DNA of 16,882 bases from JBDHTS01 sp044221445 (GTDB lineage: Bacteria > Pseudomonadota > Alphaproteobacteria > Micavibrionales > Micavibrionaceae). The DNA lies in NCBI GenBank assembly GCA_044221445.1, contig JBGAPF010000033.1, positions 1-16,882 on the forward strand, given 5' to 3'. Position numbers and translations under genes: made by a program. Below, in pieces: positions 15,340-16,882 of the stretch (positions are counted from its first letter, which is position 1; each line of letters opens with the position of its first letter). The notes beneath the pieces are model-generated. The model had not been told where the DNA came from. It ran no database searches and worked only from the letters and a program-made list of their open reading frames with translations.

Positions 15340-16882
15340 TCCAGTTCGCGCGGCTGCGCCTCCATGGGTTCAAGTCTTTCGTCGACCGGACAGAACTTGA
15401 TATAGGTCCGGGACTGACCGGGATTGTCGGCCCGAACGGCTGCGGCAAGTCGAACCTTGTCGAGGCGATGCGCTGGATCATGGGCGAAAGTTCCGCCAAA
15501 AAGATGCGCGGCGGTTCCGGTTCGATGGATGACGTCATCTTCAACGGAACGGAAAAGCGTCCTGCCCGCAATATGGCCGAAGTATCCCTTCTCATGGATA
15601 ACACGGCACGTTCCGCCCCTGCCCCCTGGAACATCGGCGACGATATCGAGATCGTCCGCAAGATCGAGCGTGAACACGGATCGTCCTACCGTATCAACGG
15701 TAAATCGGTGCGGGCGCGCGACGTGGCATTGCTGTTTGCCGATGTCGCCAGCGGCGCGGGATCTCCATACCTGGTTTCCCAGGGCAAAGTGACGACGATG
15801 ATCAATGCCAAACCGTCGGAGCGGCGGATGATCCTGGAAGAAGCCGCCGGGATCACCGGCCTTTATGCCCGGCGGCATGAGGCGGAGCTGCGGCTGCGCG
15901 CCACCGATACCAACCTGAAAAGGCTTGAAGACATCGTCGGCAGCATGGACCAGCGCCTGCAGGTTCTGAAGCGCCAGGCGCGCCAGGCGGGAAAATACCG
16001 CAATTTAAGCGCGCAGATCCGCCAGCTTGAGGTCATGATCGCCTGCGTTGAATGGCGCCACGCCTGGCAGTCTCTGCGCGATGTCGAACGGCTGTTCGAT
16101 GAAATCGAGGCGCGCGTGGCCGAGCGTATGGTCGTGGTTACGCAATTAAACCGCACCCAGAACACCCAGGCCGAAGACCTGCCCGATCTGCGGCGCGAAG
16201 ACGCGGAATGCTCGGCTGCCCTTCAGGCGCAAAAACTGACGCTGCAGCGCCTGGAAGATGAAGAACAAAGGCTGGAAAGTCAGATCACGGATACCAAAGA
16301 CCAGCTTGCCAAGCTGAAGGCCGACCGCAGCCATGAGCAGCAGACGCTGGAAGAGAACACCCGTACGCTCGAACGGATGGATGCCGAGGAAAAAACTCTG
16401 CTGGCTTCGCATGGCGGAGACGACGCCGCGCTCAAACAGCGCGAGGACGCGCGCGTTCTTCTCCAGAAGGGCGTCCATGCGCTGGAATCCGAACAATCGG
16501 AACTGACACAGACCATTGCGACGGAACGCGCGCAACGCCAGAGACTTGAACAGCAGCTTGAGCAGGATCAGCGCCGTCACGATACCGTCAGCAAGCGCCT
16601 GAGCGATGTGCGCGCGCTGCTCGAAGAAAAAAGGACGGTTCAGGGACAACAGGATACGTCCGGAAAATTACGCGCCGATATCGATACCCAGGAAACGCAG
16701 GCTGAAAAACTGCGTGAATATATCTCTTCCCTTGAGTCTTCGCTTGTTGATGGCAGAAAGAACCAGGAGTCGACACGCACGTCCCTCACCGAAGCGGAGA
16801 GACAGAAATCGAAGCTCGAAAATGAAATTTCCGCCCTGCATTCAGTCCTGGAAGCCTATTCGCAAAAAGCCTTTAAGCCCGT
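15336..16882 (+). CDS. smc: Chromosome segregation protein SMC, 3' end outside window
   Basis: The visible 515 residues are the N-terminal ATPase head and the start of the coiled coil of SMC, the DNA-loop-extruding subunit of bacterial condensin (partners ScpA and ScpB). Walker A is GPNGCGKS at residues 32-39, in the typical IVGPNGCGKSNLVEAMRW setting. The Q-loop glutamine is Q149 in YLVSQGKV, followed by the usual MILEEAAGI segment. From about residue 185 the sequence is heptad-like and rich in Glu, Gln, Arg and Leu (coiled coil), with no stop up to the window edge. The hinge, second coiled-coil arm and Walker B head half must lie downstream. The start codon overlaps the stop of the DsbA-like gene by four bases. 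Confidence 0.96.
   Translation, partial: MIQFARLRLHGFKSFVDRTELDIGPGLTGIVGPNGCGKSNLVEAMRWIMGESSAKKMRGGSGSMDDVIFNGTEKRPARNMAEVSLLMDNTARSAPAPWNIGDDIEIVRKIEREHGSSYRINGKSVRARDVALLFADVASGAGSPYLVSQGKVTTMINAKPSERRMILEEAAGITGLYARRHEAELRLRATDTNLKRLEDIVGSMDQRLQVLKRQARQAGKYRNLSAQIRQLEVMIACVEWRHAWQSLRDVERLFDEIEARVAERMVVVTQLNRTQNTQAEDLPDLRREDAECSAALQAQKLTLQRLEDEEQRLESQITDTKDQLAKLKADRSHEQQTLEENTRTLERMDAEEKTLLASHGGDDAALKQREDARVLLQKGVHALESEQSELTQTIATERAQRQRLEQQLEQDQRRHDTVSKRLSDVRALLEEKRTVQGQQDTSGKLRADIDTQETQAEKLREYISSLESSLVDGRKNQESTRTSLTEAERQKSKLENEISALHSVLEAYSQKAFKP

Overview
The window looks like the chromosome of a free-living alphaproteobacterium. The evidence is a CcrM-type GANTC adenine methyltransferase next to rnhB, and a mutY / DUF721 / thioredoxin-fold (DsbA-like) / smc neighbourhood, an arrangement I know from that class. 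Base composition is moderate rather than very GC-rich. That would fit a group such as the Micavibrio relatives, but this placement is only a guess. I see no rRNA, tRNA, CRISPR array, transposase or integrase.

Layout. Positions 1-1230 hold three short plus-strand genes: the tail of a membrane protein, a DUF3147 membrane protein and a GNAT acetyltransferase. On the minus strand, 1256-3319 encodes the most unusual protein here. It is the swivelling phosphohistidine and PEP/pyruvate-binding parts of a pyruvate phosphate dikinase, with a receiver-like domain where the ATP-grasp domain should be. A divergent, AT-rich intergenic region (3320-3763) separates it from pepN (TTG start at 3764), followed by a DUF3833 lipoprotein, rnhB, ccrM and folB on the plus strand. 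The short rnhB-ccrM gap and the first codons of ccrM carry eight GANTC sites, which suggests the methyltransferase reads the methylation state of its own promoter.

From 11355 down to 9273 the minus strand carries mutY and a secreted protein of unknown function. The secreted-protein gene and the 3' end of mutY are clearly more AT-rich than their surroundings. Divergent from mutY, the plus strand runs DUF721 - efp - suhB - OmpA-like protein - DsbA-like oxidoreductase - smc, and smc leaves the window. Several junctions are ATGA overlaps or gaps of a few bases, so much of this run is probably co-transcribed.

Functionally, most genes are housekeeping: DNA maintenance (mutY, rnhB, ccrM, DUF721/DciA-like, smc), translation (efp), peptide turnover (pepN), folate synthesis (folB) and envelope functions (OmpA-like, DsbA-like, DUF3833). 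The points most worth a second look are the receiver/PPDK-like fusion and the GANTC cluster upstream of ccrM.
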